This document shows positions 1 through 7,499 of a stretch of DNA of 26,157 nt, in pieces. The notes under the pieces are model-generated. The model did no database searches. It had not been told where the DNA came from and saw only the letters and a program-made list of their open reading frames with translations. The DNA lies in the NCBI GenBank assembly GCA_963594655.1, contig CAVBFD010000036.1, positions 1-26,157 on the forward strand, written 5' to 3'. Positions within the stretch are counted from its first letter, which is position 1, and every line of letters begins with the position of its first letter. Both the position numbers and the translations under genes were made by a program. The DNA is from Colivivens sp963594655 (GTDB taxonomy: Bacteria > Bacteroidota > Bacteroidia > Bacteroidales > Bacteroidaceae).

Positions 1-118
1 GGCGCAGTCTGCCCCTTCGGGGCGTACATGTCCTGAATGAACCACTGATACTCAAAACTAAGAGCAGCTCAGTAGTTGCCATGGACTGTCTTACCAACTC
101 GAAAAACGGAAGAACCTC
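1..118. other. Window edge, no gene recognised
   Basis: I cannot support a gene here. The stretch lies downstream of the manA stop codon on the minus strand. It holds one compact GC hairpin at 11-23 (GCCCC, TTC, GGGGC), but no T-run follows it on either strand, so I do not call it a terminator. Open frames passing through are short or antisense to manA. Confidence 0.4.
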
Positions 119-1219
119 CTACCTGTTGCTCAGGTGGAAGAACTTGTTGATGGCCTTGTTGAGTGTGAACGGACGGTTGTCTATGAAAGCGTCCAGCACC
201 TTCGACTTGCCGTGGAGAGGAATGACATCGTAGTCGGCTATCGCTGCGGGAATGAGACAGCTGTAGCCCTCGCGCACGGTAATCTCGTCGCCTGTTGACC
301 GTATCTTTATCTTGCAGTCGCCTTTGATGCACATGGATATGATGAAACTGTCGTACTTGACGAGGTTGCGGTGGAAGGCGTTCGACAGTCTGACTGTCCC
401 CAATGACGCCTGGGGGTCGATGTCCGTCACACGCACGTTGAAGAAGGGGGAGTCGATGACCGACACTGCCCTGTTGCCGCTCTCACGGTAGATGGTGCGG
501 TATTCGTCGTCCACATGATAGTCGAGAGCCTTTGCCGCCAGTTCGGTTTGCAGTTCGCGCGGCTTGCCGTCCATACCCAGACGTTTGTAGTCGTAGATTC
601 TGTAAGTCACGTCGGATGACTGCTGCACTTCCGCAAGGAGAATCCCTCCACAGATGGCGTGAACACGTCCCGCCGGTATGTAGAACACGTCGCCTGCCTT
701 GACCTCATGGCGTGCCAGCACCTCTGTGATGGTGCCGTTCGCAATCCTCCGCTTGTACTCCTCCTGTGTGATTTCTTCCTTGAATCCGGCGTACAGGTAA
801 CTGCCTGGTTCGGCGTTGATGACGTACCACATCTCCGTCTTGCCGAACTTGCCGTGTTCGCGCTGCGCCATCTCGTCGTTGGGATGCACCTGTATACTCA
901 GGTCTTTCTTCGCGTCGATGAACTTCACGAGCAGTGGCAGTTTGTTGTGGTACTGTTCCGCCACCTTCTTGCCGAGTATCTCCCCGGGCATCCTGCTGAT
1001 GACATCGATGAGGCTTTGACCTGCCCACGCACCGTTGGACACTGCCGATGGGGAACTCTCCACCGCCGACACCTCCCAACTCTCGCCGACTCCGTCCTGT
1101 TCCGCCATCCCCTTCCACCGGGTCAGGCGGTCGCCTCCCCACACCACAGAGTGCAGGTTGGGTTCGAGGAGCATGGGGTAGAGCAGGTTGTGGCCTGTCT
1201 CAGTTAACGGTTCTTTCAT
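119..1219 (-). CDS. manA: Mannose-6-phosphate isomerase, class I
   Basis: This 366-residue protein should interconvert fructose-6-phosphate and mannose-6-phosphate in the cytoplasm, the entry step to GDP-mannose and GDP-fucose. The zinc-site residues of class I (cupin-type) isomerases are visible: Gln110 and His112 in IQVHPND, Glu129 in KTEMWYV, and His187 in GRVHAI. The length is a little above the short bacterial form of about 315 residues. It is the last gene of a minus-strand operon and starts 19 bases after the GDP-L-fucose synthase stop. No promoter motif lies in that gap, so co-transcription is expected. The context supports a role in sugar-nucleotide supply rather than only mannose catabolism. 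Phosphomannomutase and GDP-mannose pyrophosphorylase, needed to complete the route, are not in the window. Confidence 0.93.
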   Translation of the reverse strand: MKEPLTETGHNLLYPMLLEPNLHSVVWGGDRLTRWKGMAEQDGVGESWEVSAVESSPSAVSNGAWAGQSLIDVISRMPGEILGKKVAEQYHNKLPLLVKFIDAKKDLSIQVHPNDEMAQREHGKFGKTEMWYVINAEPGSYLYAGFKEEITQEEYKRRIANGTITEVLARHEVKAGDVFYIPAGRVHAICGGILLAEVQQSSDVTYRIYDYKRLGMDGKPRELQTELAAKALDYHVDDEYRTIYRESGNRAVSVIDSPFFNVRVTDIDPQASLGTVRLSNAFHRNLVKYDSFIISMCIKGDCKIKIRSTGDEITVREGYSCLIPAAIADYDVIPLHGKSKVLDAFIDNRPFTLNKAINKFFHLSNR

Positions 1220-1238
1220 ACTGTCTGCCGTGAAATGG

Positions 1239-2444
1239 TCAGTTGATGGTTGACCTGTACCAGTCGAACAGTCTGCGCACTCCCTCGTCTATCTCCACCT
1301 TGTGGGTCCAGCCCAGACGGTGCAGCTTGTCTACGTCGATGAGTTTGCGTGGTGTGCCGTTGGGCTTGGTGGCGTCCCAGACTACCGTTCCGGTGAAACC
1401 TACGGTCTCCACCACCAGTTCCGCCAGTTCCTTTATCGTCAGTTCCTTTCCTGTACCCACGTTGATGTGGCAGTTGCGTATCTCTCCGAGTGAGGGGATG
1501 GCTCCTCCGCGTCCTTCACTGTTGTTGCGGTCCACCGCTCCGTCAGCCTTCACTCCGTAGAATACCGACGAGTACTTCTCTATTCCTATGATGTCGCTGA
1601 AGTCCACGTTGACCAGCACGTGTACGGAAGCGTCTGCCATGTCCTCGCTCCAGAGGAACTCACGGAGCGGTGAACCGTCGCCCCACAGTGTCACTTTGTT
1701 GTCCTCTATGCCGTAGAACGCCAGCGCGTCGAGTATGCGCTGCCTGTCACTCTTTCCGTCCACATTCTCCTTGCCGATGAGTTCCGCCAGTTTGGATGGC
1801 GGATTGACAGGACGCTTGTCCATGTCCTTGCATATCGCTTGCCAGTCGCCCTCGGCGATGAGTTTGGCAAGGTAGATCTTGCGCATCATGGCCGGCATCA
1901 CGTGCGAGTTCTCCAAGTGGAAATTGTCGTTCGGACCGTACAGGTTGGTCGGCATCACCGCGATGTAGTTGGTGCCGTACTGCAGGTTGTAGCTCTCGCA
2001 CATCTTGAGTCCCGCAATCTTGGCGATGGCGTACTCCTCGTTGGTGTATTCCAGCGGAGAGGTGAGCAGACAGTCCTCGGGCATGGGCTGGGGAGCGTTC
2101 TTCGGGTAGATGCAGGTGCTGCCGAGGAAAAGCAGTTTCTTCACCCCATGGGCGTAAGCCTCGGAAATCACGTTACACTGCATCTTCATGTTCATCATGA
2201 TGAAGTCGGCACGGTAAAGGCTGTTCGCCATGATGCCACCCACGAACGCCGCGGCGAGTACCACCGCATCGGGCTTCTCCTCGTCGAAGAAGGCCTTCAC
2301 CGCATATTGGTCGGTCAAGTCCAGTTCCCTGTGGGTGCGTCCCACAAGGTTGTTGTATCCGCGTGACTTCAGGTTGTTCCATATCGCAGACCCGACCAGT
2401 CCACGGTGACCTGCCACGTATATCTTTGAATCCTTTGACAACAT
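1239..2444 (-). CDS. fcl: GDP-L-fucose synthase
   Basis: The protein is a short-chain dehydrogenase/reductase that epimerises and reduces GDP-4-keto-6-deoxymannose to GDP-L-fucose with NADPH. The N-terminal Rossmann motif is AGHRGLVG (residues 11-18). The catalytic Ser-Tyr-Lys are Ser109 (GSTCIYP), Tyr138 and Lys142 (YAIAK). The family signature GPNDNFHLENSHVMPA is present near residue 175. At 401 residues it is longer than the usual 310-320. By comparison with the E. coli enzyme as I remember it, the extra length lies in two segments, roughly residues 193-248 and 281-324. The start codon is one base beyond the gmd stop, so translation of the two is probably coupled. The symbol wcaG is also used for this gene. 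Confidence 0.94.
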   Translation of the reverse strand: MLSKDSKIYVAGHRGLVGSAIWNNLKSRGYNNLVGRTHRELDLTDQYAVKAFFDEEKPDAVVLAAAFVGGIMANSLYRADFIMMNMKMQCNVISEAYAHGVKKLLFLGSTCIYPKNAPQPMPEDCLLTSPLEYTNEEYAIAKIAGLKMCESYNLQYGTNYIAVMPTNLYGPNDNFHLENSHVMPAMMRKIYLAKLIAEGDWQAICKDMDKRPVNPPSKLAELIGKENVDGKSDRQRILDALAFYGIEDNKVTLWGDGSPLREFLWSEDMADASVHVLVNVDFSDIIGIEKYSSVFYGVKADGAVDRNNSEGRGGAIPSLGEIRNCHINVGTGKELTIKELAELVVETVGFTGTVVWDATKPNGTPRKLIDVDKLHRLGWTHKVEIDEGVRRLFDWYRSTIN

Positions 2445-2445
2445 A

Positions 2446-3762
2446 TTATTTTACAATTCCTTTCTCCAGATACTCGGCGAGGTTGGTGCGCACTTTTGCT
2501 GCGGCTCCTTCCGCCGCAACCTTCGCCACATCGCTCTCCACCATAATTTTCACCAGCTGTTCGAACGAGGTCTTCGACGGGTTCCAGCCCAACTTGGCCT
2601 TCGCCTTGGTCGGGTCGCCCCAGAGGTTCACCACGTCTGTAGGACGGTAGAAGTCCTCCTTGACCTTCACCAGTTCCTTGCCAACAAGGTCCTGACTGGC
2701 GCTGCCGGTCACCTTCACACACACACCTACCTCGTTCAGTCCCTCGCCCTTGAACTCCAGTTCTATGCCTGTGTGCTTGAACGCGTAGTAGGCGAACTCG
2801 CGTACCGAGTGCTGCACTCCTGTGGCAATCACGAAGTCTTCCGGCTGCTTGTTCTGAAGGATGAGCCACATGCACTCCACATAGTCCTTGGCGTAGCCCC
2901 AGTCGCGCAGCGAGGAGAGGTTGCCGAGATAAAGACAGTCTTGCTTGCCTTGGGAGATGCGAGCGGCGGCAAGGGTTATCTTGCGTGTCACGAAGGTCTC
3001 GCCACGGCGTTCTGACTCGTGGTTGAAGAGGATACCCGAGCAACAGAACATGTTGTACGCCTCACGGTACTCCTTGACAATCCAGAATCCGTAGAGTTTG
3101 GCTACCGCATACGGACTGTAGGGATGGAACGGCGTGTTCTCGTTCTGCGGCACTTCCTCCACCTTGCCGTAAAGCTCCGATGTGGATGCCTGGTAGATTC
3201 TGCAGGAGTCCTCAAGTCCACAGGCGCGTACCGCCTCAAGCACACGCAGCACTCCTGTGGCGTCCACGTCGGCGGTGAACTCCGGGGAGTCGAAGCTGAC
3301 CTGCACGTGGCTTTGCGCCGCCAGGTTGTATACCTCGTCAGGACGTACCATGCCCATCACCTTGACCAGCGACATGGAGTCGCCGAGGTCTCCGAAATGC
3401 AGGTGGAAGTGGGGATGCCCTTCGAGGTGTGCGATGCGCTCGCGGTAGTCCACCGAACTGCGCCGTATTATTCCGTGTACGTCATACCCTTTGTCAAGCA
3501 GGAACTCACTGAGGTAGCTGCCGTCCTGTCCGGTAACTCCCGTAATCAATGCTGTCTTCATATTGCTTTTGTCTGTTGTAAGTTGCTCGTTCAACGCTGA
3601 CTCCAGCAGTTCGACAGACCTTTTGGAAATGCCCACCTTTCCTGCAAGCCAACGTGAGATGACTGTCTCGTCCTTGCCAATCATCGAGGCAAGTTCTCTC
3701 TGACTGATGCCATTGCGGTGCATGGCAGTCCTCAAGTTCTGGATAACTGTTGAATCTTTCAT
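2446..3762 (-). CDS. gmd: GDP-mannose 4,6-dehydratase with N-terminal XRE helix-turn-helix
   Basis: Residues from about 68 onward are a complete GDP-mannose 4,6-dehydratase, the first committed step to GDP-L-fucose. They show GVTGQDG (75-81), the STSELYG active-site motif (Thr194, Glu196), Tyr218 and Lys222 in YAVAK, and the NHESERRGETFVTRK signature. Ahead of it, in the same frame with no stop, sit about 65 residues that look like a Cro/XRE DNA-binding domain: ISQRELASMIG, then the recognition helix region DETVISRWLAGK, then a fourth helix. I place the start at the ATG at 3762, because the open frame further upstream (to 3801) runs through the promoter and begins with TTG. The normal Gmd start is Met68 (ATG at 3561), preceded by an A-rich stretch that could act as an internal initiation site. 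The fusion is unusual; autoregulation is inferred from repeats upstream. Confidence 0.9.
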   Translation of the reverse strand: MKDSTVIQNLRTAMHRNGISQRELASMIGKDETVISRWLAGKVGISKRSVELLESALNEQLTTDKSNMKTALITGVTGQDGSYLSEFLLDKGYDVHGIIRRSSVDYRERIAHLEGHPHFHLHFGDLGDSMSLVKVMGMVRPDEVYNLAAQSHVQVSFDSPEFTADVDATGVLRVLEAVRACGLEDSCRIYQASTSELYGKVEEVPQNENTPFHPYSPYAVAKLYGFWIVKEYREAYNMFCCSGILFNHESERRGETFVTRKITLAAARISQGKQDCLYLGNLSSLRDWGYAKDYVECMWLILQNKQPEDFVIATGVQHSVREFAYYAFKHTGIELEFKGEGLNEVGVCVKVTGSASQDLVGKELVKVKEDFYRPTDVVNLWGDPTKAKAKLGWNPSKTSFEQLVKIMVESDVAKVAAEGAAAKVRTNLAEYLEKGIVK

Positions 3763-3770
3763 AACAGGTG

Positions 3771-3802
3771 CAAAGTTAGGGTAAATCAATATACTTGACA
3801 AA
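3771..3802 (-). promoter_or_regulatory. Promoter of the gmd-fcl-manA operon
   Basis: On the minus strand the -7 element TAACTTTG (3778-3771) is preceded after 20 bases by a -33 element TTTG (3802-3799), close to the Bacteroidetes consensus. The ATG at 3762 lies only eight bases beyond the -7 box, so the mRNA should be leaderless or nearly so. One ACTTGACA half-site (3793-3800) overlaps the -33 element. Confidence 0.8.
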
Positions 3803-3879
3803 TTTTATTATAAGAAATTTGTCACTTGACAAAATACGTGTCAAGTTTGGCTGCTTGCAGAGCCATACTTGACACGTAT
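3793..3879. repeat. Cluster of ACTTGACA half-sites forming three inverted repeats
   Basis: ACTTGACA occurs at 3793-3800, 3824-3831 and 3867-3874, and its complement TGTCAAGT at 3839-3846. They build three overlapping inverted repeats. The first has perfect 10-base arms TGACAAATTT (3796-3805) and AAATTTGTCA (3815-3824). The second has 8-base arms at 3824-3831 and 3839-3846. The third has 19-base arms at 3834-3852 and 3861-3879 with one mismatch. The first copy overlaps the gmd -33 element. The arrangement suggests operators for a dimeric regulator, most simply the helix-turn-helix on Gmd itself. Confidence 0.75.
3834..3879 (-). terminator. Strong stem-loop after pflA, possible terminator
   Basis: An 18-of-19-pair stem with an 8-base loop lies between the pflA stop and the gmd promoter. 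In the minus-strand transcript the stem is followed by TTTTGTC, a short U-run, so it could end pflBA transcripts. The same sequence contains ACTTGACA half-sites, so it may have both roles. Confidence 0.5.
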
Positions 3880-3909
3880 GCGTTGATTATAGGGTAATGG
3901 ACTGTAATG

Positions 3910-4662
3910 TCAGTGGCTGTCGCACAGGATGTGCCGGGCGTTTTCCAACCGTTCGGCTGTAGGCGGTTCCACTCCGTCGAGGGTGTAGGTAAGTCCAAGT
4001 TGTTCCCACTTGTACACGCCAAGGGTATGGTAGGGCAGTACCTCCACTTTCCGCACATTGGTGAGGGTGTCGATGAGGGCGCGGAGACTGTGCAGACTAC
4101 TGTCGTCATCAGTCACTCCCGGCACCAGCACGTGGCGTATCCATACAGGCACGCCCGTCTCCGAGAGAAAACGGGCGCAGTCGAGTATGTTGGTGTTGTC
4201 CCACTGTGTCAGATTCTTGTGTTTCCCGCTGTCGATGTGCTTTATGTCGATCAGAACGAGGTCGGTGATCGACATCAGTTCCCTGAACTTGGAGAAGAAC
4301 GGGTCCTTGCGCGTGAACGGTTGGGCCGACGTGTCGAGGCAAGTGTTTATGCCCCTTGCCTTCGCCTTGCGGAAGAGGTCGAGGAGGAAGTCAATCTGTA
4401 GCAGTGCCTCTCCACCGCTCACGGTTATTCCACCAGTGCTTCCCCAGTAGGGACGGTAACGCTCCGCCTGTTCCAGCAGGTCGTCCGCACTGCGAAGGTC
4501 ACCGCCGGTGGAACTCCATGTGTCGGGGTTGTGGCAGTAACGGCAGCGCATGTGGCATCCTTTCAGGAAAATGATGAAACGGATACCGGGACCGTCCACC
4601 GAGCCGAACGACTCGGTGGAGTGAATCTTTCCCAGTAGTGGTTCTTTGCTGTCGGTCATCAT
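3910..4662 (-). CDS. pflA: Pyruvate formate-lyase activating enzyme
   Basis: This 250-residue radical SAM enzyme generates the glycyl radical on pyruvate formate-lyase. The iron-sulfur cluster ligands are Cys36, Cys40 and Cys43 in CHMRCRYC (CX3CX2C). The preceding segment SVDGPGIRFIIFLKGC is characteristic of the activase family. GGITVSGGEALLQ (SAM-binding glycine-rich motif) and YHTLGVYKWEQLG near the C-terminus are also typical. Length is normal. The start ATG overlaps the pflB stop as ATGA, which indicates translational coupling with its substrate enzyme. A second ATG follows immediately, so the first residue is uncertain by one codon. Confidence 0.95.
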   Translation of the reverse strand: MMTDSKEPLLGKIHSTESFGSVDGPGIRFIIFLKGCHMRCRYCHNPDTWSSTGGDLRSADDLLEQAERYRPYWGSTGGITVSGGEALLQIDFLLDLFRKAKARGINTCLDTSAQPFTRKDPFFSKFRELMSITDLVLIDIKHIDSGKHKNLTQWDNTNILDCARFLSETGVPVWIRHVLVPGVTDDDSSLHSLRALIDTLTNVRKVEVLPYHTLGVYKWEQLGLTYTLDGVEPPTAERLENARHILCDSH

Positions 4663-6908
4663 GCGAGACGCTCGTGTGCCTGACGGGCAATCACGTCCAT
4701 CTGCTGCTCCTTGGTGAGGTCGATGAACTTGACTGCGTATCCGCTCACACGTATGGTGAAGTTGGCGTATTCGGGCTTCTCCGGGTGGTTCATCGCGTCC
4801 ACGAGCTTGTCCACTCCGAACACGTTCACGTTCAGGTGGTGCGCTCCCTTGGTGAAGTAACCGTCAAGCACGCTTACCAGTGTGTTCACGCGCTCCTCCT
4901 CGTTCTGTCCCAGTGCCGACGGAGCGATGGTCTGTGTGTTGGATATTCCGTCGAGAGCGTATTCGTACGGCAGTTTTGCCACAGAGTTGAGTGAAGCCAA
5001 CAGTCCGTTCTTCTCCGCTCCGTATGAAGGGTTGGCTCCCGGAGAGAGCGGCGCGCCGGCCTTGCGTCCGTCGGGCATGTTGCTCGTGTACTTGCCGTAC
5101 ACCACGTTGGAGGTGATGGTGAGGATACTGGTCGTAGGCTCGGAGTTGCGGTAGGTGTGGTACTTCCTTATCTTGTTCATGAAGGTCTTCAACAACCATA
5201 CGGCAATCTCGTCCGCCCTGTCGTCGTCGTTTCCGTAACGGGGGAAGTCGCCCACGGTCTCGAACTCAAGAGGGAAACCTGTCTCGTCGCGCTTAATCTT
5301 CACCTTAGCGTACTTGATTGCACTGATGGAGTCAACCACATGACTGAATCCGGCGATGCCTGTGGCGAAGGTTCTTCTCACGTTGGTGTCGATGAGAGCC
5401 ATTTCCGCCTCCTCGTAGAAGTACTTGTCGTGCATGTAGTGGATGAGGTTGAGGGTGTTGACATAAACGTCAGCCAACCATTCCATCATGGCGTCGAACT
5501 TAGGCATGAACTCCTCGTAGGTCACGTAGTCGCCCTCAATAGGACGGTAAGCCGGACCGCACTGCTCACGTGTGCGTGAGTCGATGCCGCCGCTGATGGC
5601 GTAGGTGAGACACTTGGCGAGGTTGGCTCTCGCTCCGAAGAACTGCATCTCCTTACCGGTCTGAGTGGCAGACACACAGCAGCAGATGCTGTAGTCGTCG
5701 CCCCATATCGGACGCATCACGTCATCGTTCTCGTACTGTATTGAACTGGTCGTGACGGAAATCTTTGAGGCGTACTTCTTGAAGGCCTGTGGCAGACGTG
5801 AACTGTAGAGTACGGTGAGGTTTGGTTCTGGTGACGGTCCCATGTTCTCCAGTGTGTGGAGGAAACGGAAGTCGTTCTTGGTGACCATGGATCGTCCGTC
5901 CTGTCCCATACCGGCCACTTCCAGGGTCGCCCATACAGGGTCGCCCGAGAACAACTGGTTGTATGACGGGATACGGGCGAACTTGACCATGCGGAACTTC
6001 ATGACAAGATGGTCGATGAGTTCCTGTGCCTGTTCCTCGGTGATTGTGCCTTCCTTCAGGTCACGCTGTATGTAGATGTCGAGGAAGGTGGACACGCGTC
6101 CCACACTCATAGCCGCACCGTTCTGGGTCTTGATGGCAGCGAGGTAGCCGAAGTAGAGCCACTGCACCGCCTCCTTGGCGTTTGCCGCCGGCTTGGAGAT
6201 GTCGAACCCGTAGATGTCGCCCAGTTCCTTCATCTCCTTCAGAGCCTTTATCTGCATGGCCACCTCCTCGCGCAGACGGATGACATCCTCGGTCATCGTG
6301 CCGCTGCCGATGAAGTTAAGGTCTTCTTGCTTCTTGGCGATGAGGAAGTCGATTCCGTAGAGGGCCACACGACGGTAGTCGCCCACGATTCGTCCGCGTC
6401 CGTAAGTGTCGGGCAGTCCGGTGAGGATATGGTTGTGGCGCACCAGCTTCATCTCGTCAGTGTATGCGTCGAACACGCCCTCGTTGTGTGTCTTCCTGTA
6501 TTTTGTGAATATCTTGTGCAGTTCGGGGTCAGGGGTGTAGCCGTATGTGGTGCATGCCTGTTCCGCCATCTTGATGCCACCGAAGGGCATGAACGCGCGC
6601 TTGAGCGGCTTGTCGGTCTGCAGTCCGACCACCTGCTCCAGTCCTTTTGTCTCCTCGCTGATGTATCCCGGTCCGTAAGCGGTGATGCTGCTCACAATCT
6701 TGGTCTCCATGTCCAGCACTCCGCCCTTGGCTCTCTCTTCCTTCTGCAGTCCCTGAAGTATGCCCCAGAGCTTGTCGGTAGCTTCGGTAGGTCCGCTCAG
6801 AAACGATTCGTCTCCGTCATACTGTGTGTAGTTGTTCTGGATGAAATCGCGGACATCCACGTCAGTGTTCCACTTGGTTCCCTGGAACCCTCTCCATTCT
6901 TGTCTCAT
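4659..6908 (-). CDS. pflB: Formate C-acetyltransferase (pyruvate formate-lyase)
   Basis: The enzyme converts pyruvate and CoA to acetyl-CoA and formate in anaerobic mixed-acid metabolism. At 749 residues it is of normal length. The catalytic cysteine pair is Cys410-Cys411 in SICCCVS, here preceded by a third cysteine (Cys409). The adjoining block MQFFGARANLAKCLTYA matches the family. The radical-bearing glycine is Gly723 in RVSGYAV near the C-terminus. It is first in the pflB-pflA operon, with a Bacteroidetes-type -7 box about 60 bases upstream. Oxygen would cleave the protein at the glycyl radical, consistent with a strict anaerobe. Confidence 0.97.
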   Translation of the reverse strand: MRQEWRGFQGTKWNTDVDVRDFIQNNYTQYDGDESFLSGPTEATDKLWGILQGLQKEERAKGGVLDMETKIVSSITAYGPGYISEETKGLEQVVGLQTDKPLKRAFMPFGGIKMAEQACTTYGYTPDPELHKIFTKYRKTHNEGVFDAYTDEMKLVRHNHILTGLPDTYGRGRIVGDYRRVALYGIDFLIAKKQEDLNFIGSGTMTEDVIRLREEVAMQIKALKEMKELGDIYGFDISKPAANAKEAVQWLYFGYLAAIKTQNGAAMSVGRVSTFLDIYIQRDLKEGTITEEQAQELIDHLVMKFRMVKFARIPSYNQLFSGDPVWATLEVAGMGQDGRSMVTKNDFRFLHTLENMGPSPEPNLTVLYSSRLPQAFKKYASKISVTTSSIQYENDDVMRPIWGDDYSICCCVSATQTGKEMQFFGARANLAKCLTYAISGGIDSRTREQCGPAYRPIEGDYVTYEEFMPKFDAMMEWLADVYVNTLNLIHYMHDKYFYEEAEMALIDTNVRRTFATGIAGFSHVVDSISAIKYAKVKIKRDETGFPLEFETVGDFPRYGNDDDRADEIAVWLLKTFMNKIRKYHTYRNSEPTTSILTITSNVVYGKYTSNMPDGRKAGAPLSPGANPSYGAEKNGLLASLNSVAKLPYEYALDGISNTQTIAPSALGQNEEERVNTLVSVLDGYFTKGAHHLNVNVFGVDKLVDAMNHPEKPEYANFTIRVSGYAVKFIDLTKEQQMDVIARQAHERLA

Positions 6909-6966
6909 AGTGTCAAATAATTAGTGTTGATACTTATCGGTTTTTATTGATTTTCATTTGGGGCTA

Positions 6967-6974
6967 CAAAGGTA
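6967..6974 (-). promoter_or_regulatory. Promoter -7 box of pflBA
   Basis: TACCTTTG on the minus strand fits TAnnTTTG and lies 58 bases before the pflB ATG, giving an AT-rich leader of roughly 50 bases. I do not see a clear -33 TTTG at the usual spacing, so an activator may help. Confidence 0.65.
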
Positions 6975-7168
6975 CGTATAATTATTGGTTTGTAAGCCCC
7001 TTTTCCCGGACAATGAGGCGGCACCGCTTTATTTGACTGGTTTTTGTGGCTGTCACAGCCCGAAAAACGGCAAAATTCAATGATTGTGTGCAACTGTCCG
7101 TCCGCCGTATGTTTTTTTCGTGCATTTCAACTGTATATCTAAACCGGTTTGTACATTACGGTTTCTCC

Positions 7169-7185
7169 TTATATATAATAAGGTG
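7169..7185. repeat. Copy 1 of a 17-base AT-rich motif
   Basis: TTATATATAATAAGGTG occurs here and, identically, at 13011-13027. Both copies are preceded by GTTTGTA, with spacers of 15 and 13 bases. Function is unknown. Confidence 0.6.
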
Positions 7186-7307
7186 AACCTAAAGGTGTCT
7201 CATGGTTCAATATCCTCGTGGGCGCAGCTATCACTGACTTCGTTGACGTGAAAGATCAGGGTGTAGTCTGCAAACCAAATGTCGGCATGAATGTCTTAAT
7301 GAGTTAA
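7182..7307 (+). pseudogene. Possible 3' remnant of a decayed gene
   Basis: A 41-codon plus-strand frame lies between stop codons, with no usable start codon at its left end. Its translation (beginning GEPKGVSWFNILVGAAITDF) has a protein-like composition, and it uses codons common in the neighbouring genes (GTG, GGC, GAC, ATC, AAA). The product is not recognised. A stop-free run of this length can arise by chance, so this is only a candidate remnant. Confidence 0.25.
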
Positions 7308-7404
7308 CATTTGCTTTGTTAATGCTTGGTGTGTGCTGATTTTCCTGTGAAATCCGACCACACCCATGATTTGTTTACACTTTGATAAAACGCCGAAAAG
7401 GGGT

Positions 7405-7499
7405 CTCGAGAGGAGGTGTCATTTCACTCGAGTGAATCGATCAATTCACTCGAGTGTTTTGATCAATTCACTCGAGTGAAAAAAGTGGGGTGTCTCGAG
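7405..7499. repeat. Five phased CTCGAG-centred palindromes
   Basis: CTCGAG occurs at 7405-7410, 7427-7432, 7449-7454, 7471-7476 and 7494-7499, start-to-start spacing 22, 22, 22 and 23. The middle three are longer palindromes: TTCACTCGAGTGAA at 7423-7436 and 7467-7480, and CACTCGAGTG at 7447-7456. Copies two and three of these share GATCAATTCACTCGAGTG. The outer two keep only the core with a purine/pyrimidine context (GGTCTCGAGAGG and TGTCTCGAGTGG). The spacing, near two helical turns, places all sites on one DNA face. An operator array for a dimeric protein is the simplest reading. Confidence 0.85.

Noticed and set aside
11..23. GCCCC-TTC-GGGGC hairpin as the manA operon terminator
   Set aside because: It is about 100 bases past the stop and has no T-run on the minus strand.
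3763..3801. Upstream extension of Gmd to a TTG at 3801
   Set aside because: It would place the coding sequence over the -33 and -7 promoter elements, and the ATG at 3762 directly precedes the HTH domain.
7423..7480. Direct assignment as parS
   Set aside because: Known parS sites have a central CACGTG. These have CACTCGAGTG, four bases longer at the centre, and no parA/parB is in the window.
7405..7499. CRISPR array or phage-type attachment site
   Set aside because: The units are 14-base palindromes with 8-base interiors that are partly repeated themselves, no cas genes are nearby, and there is no integrase.
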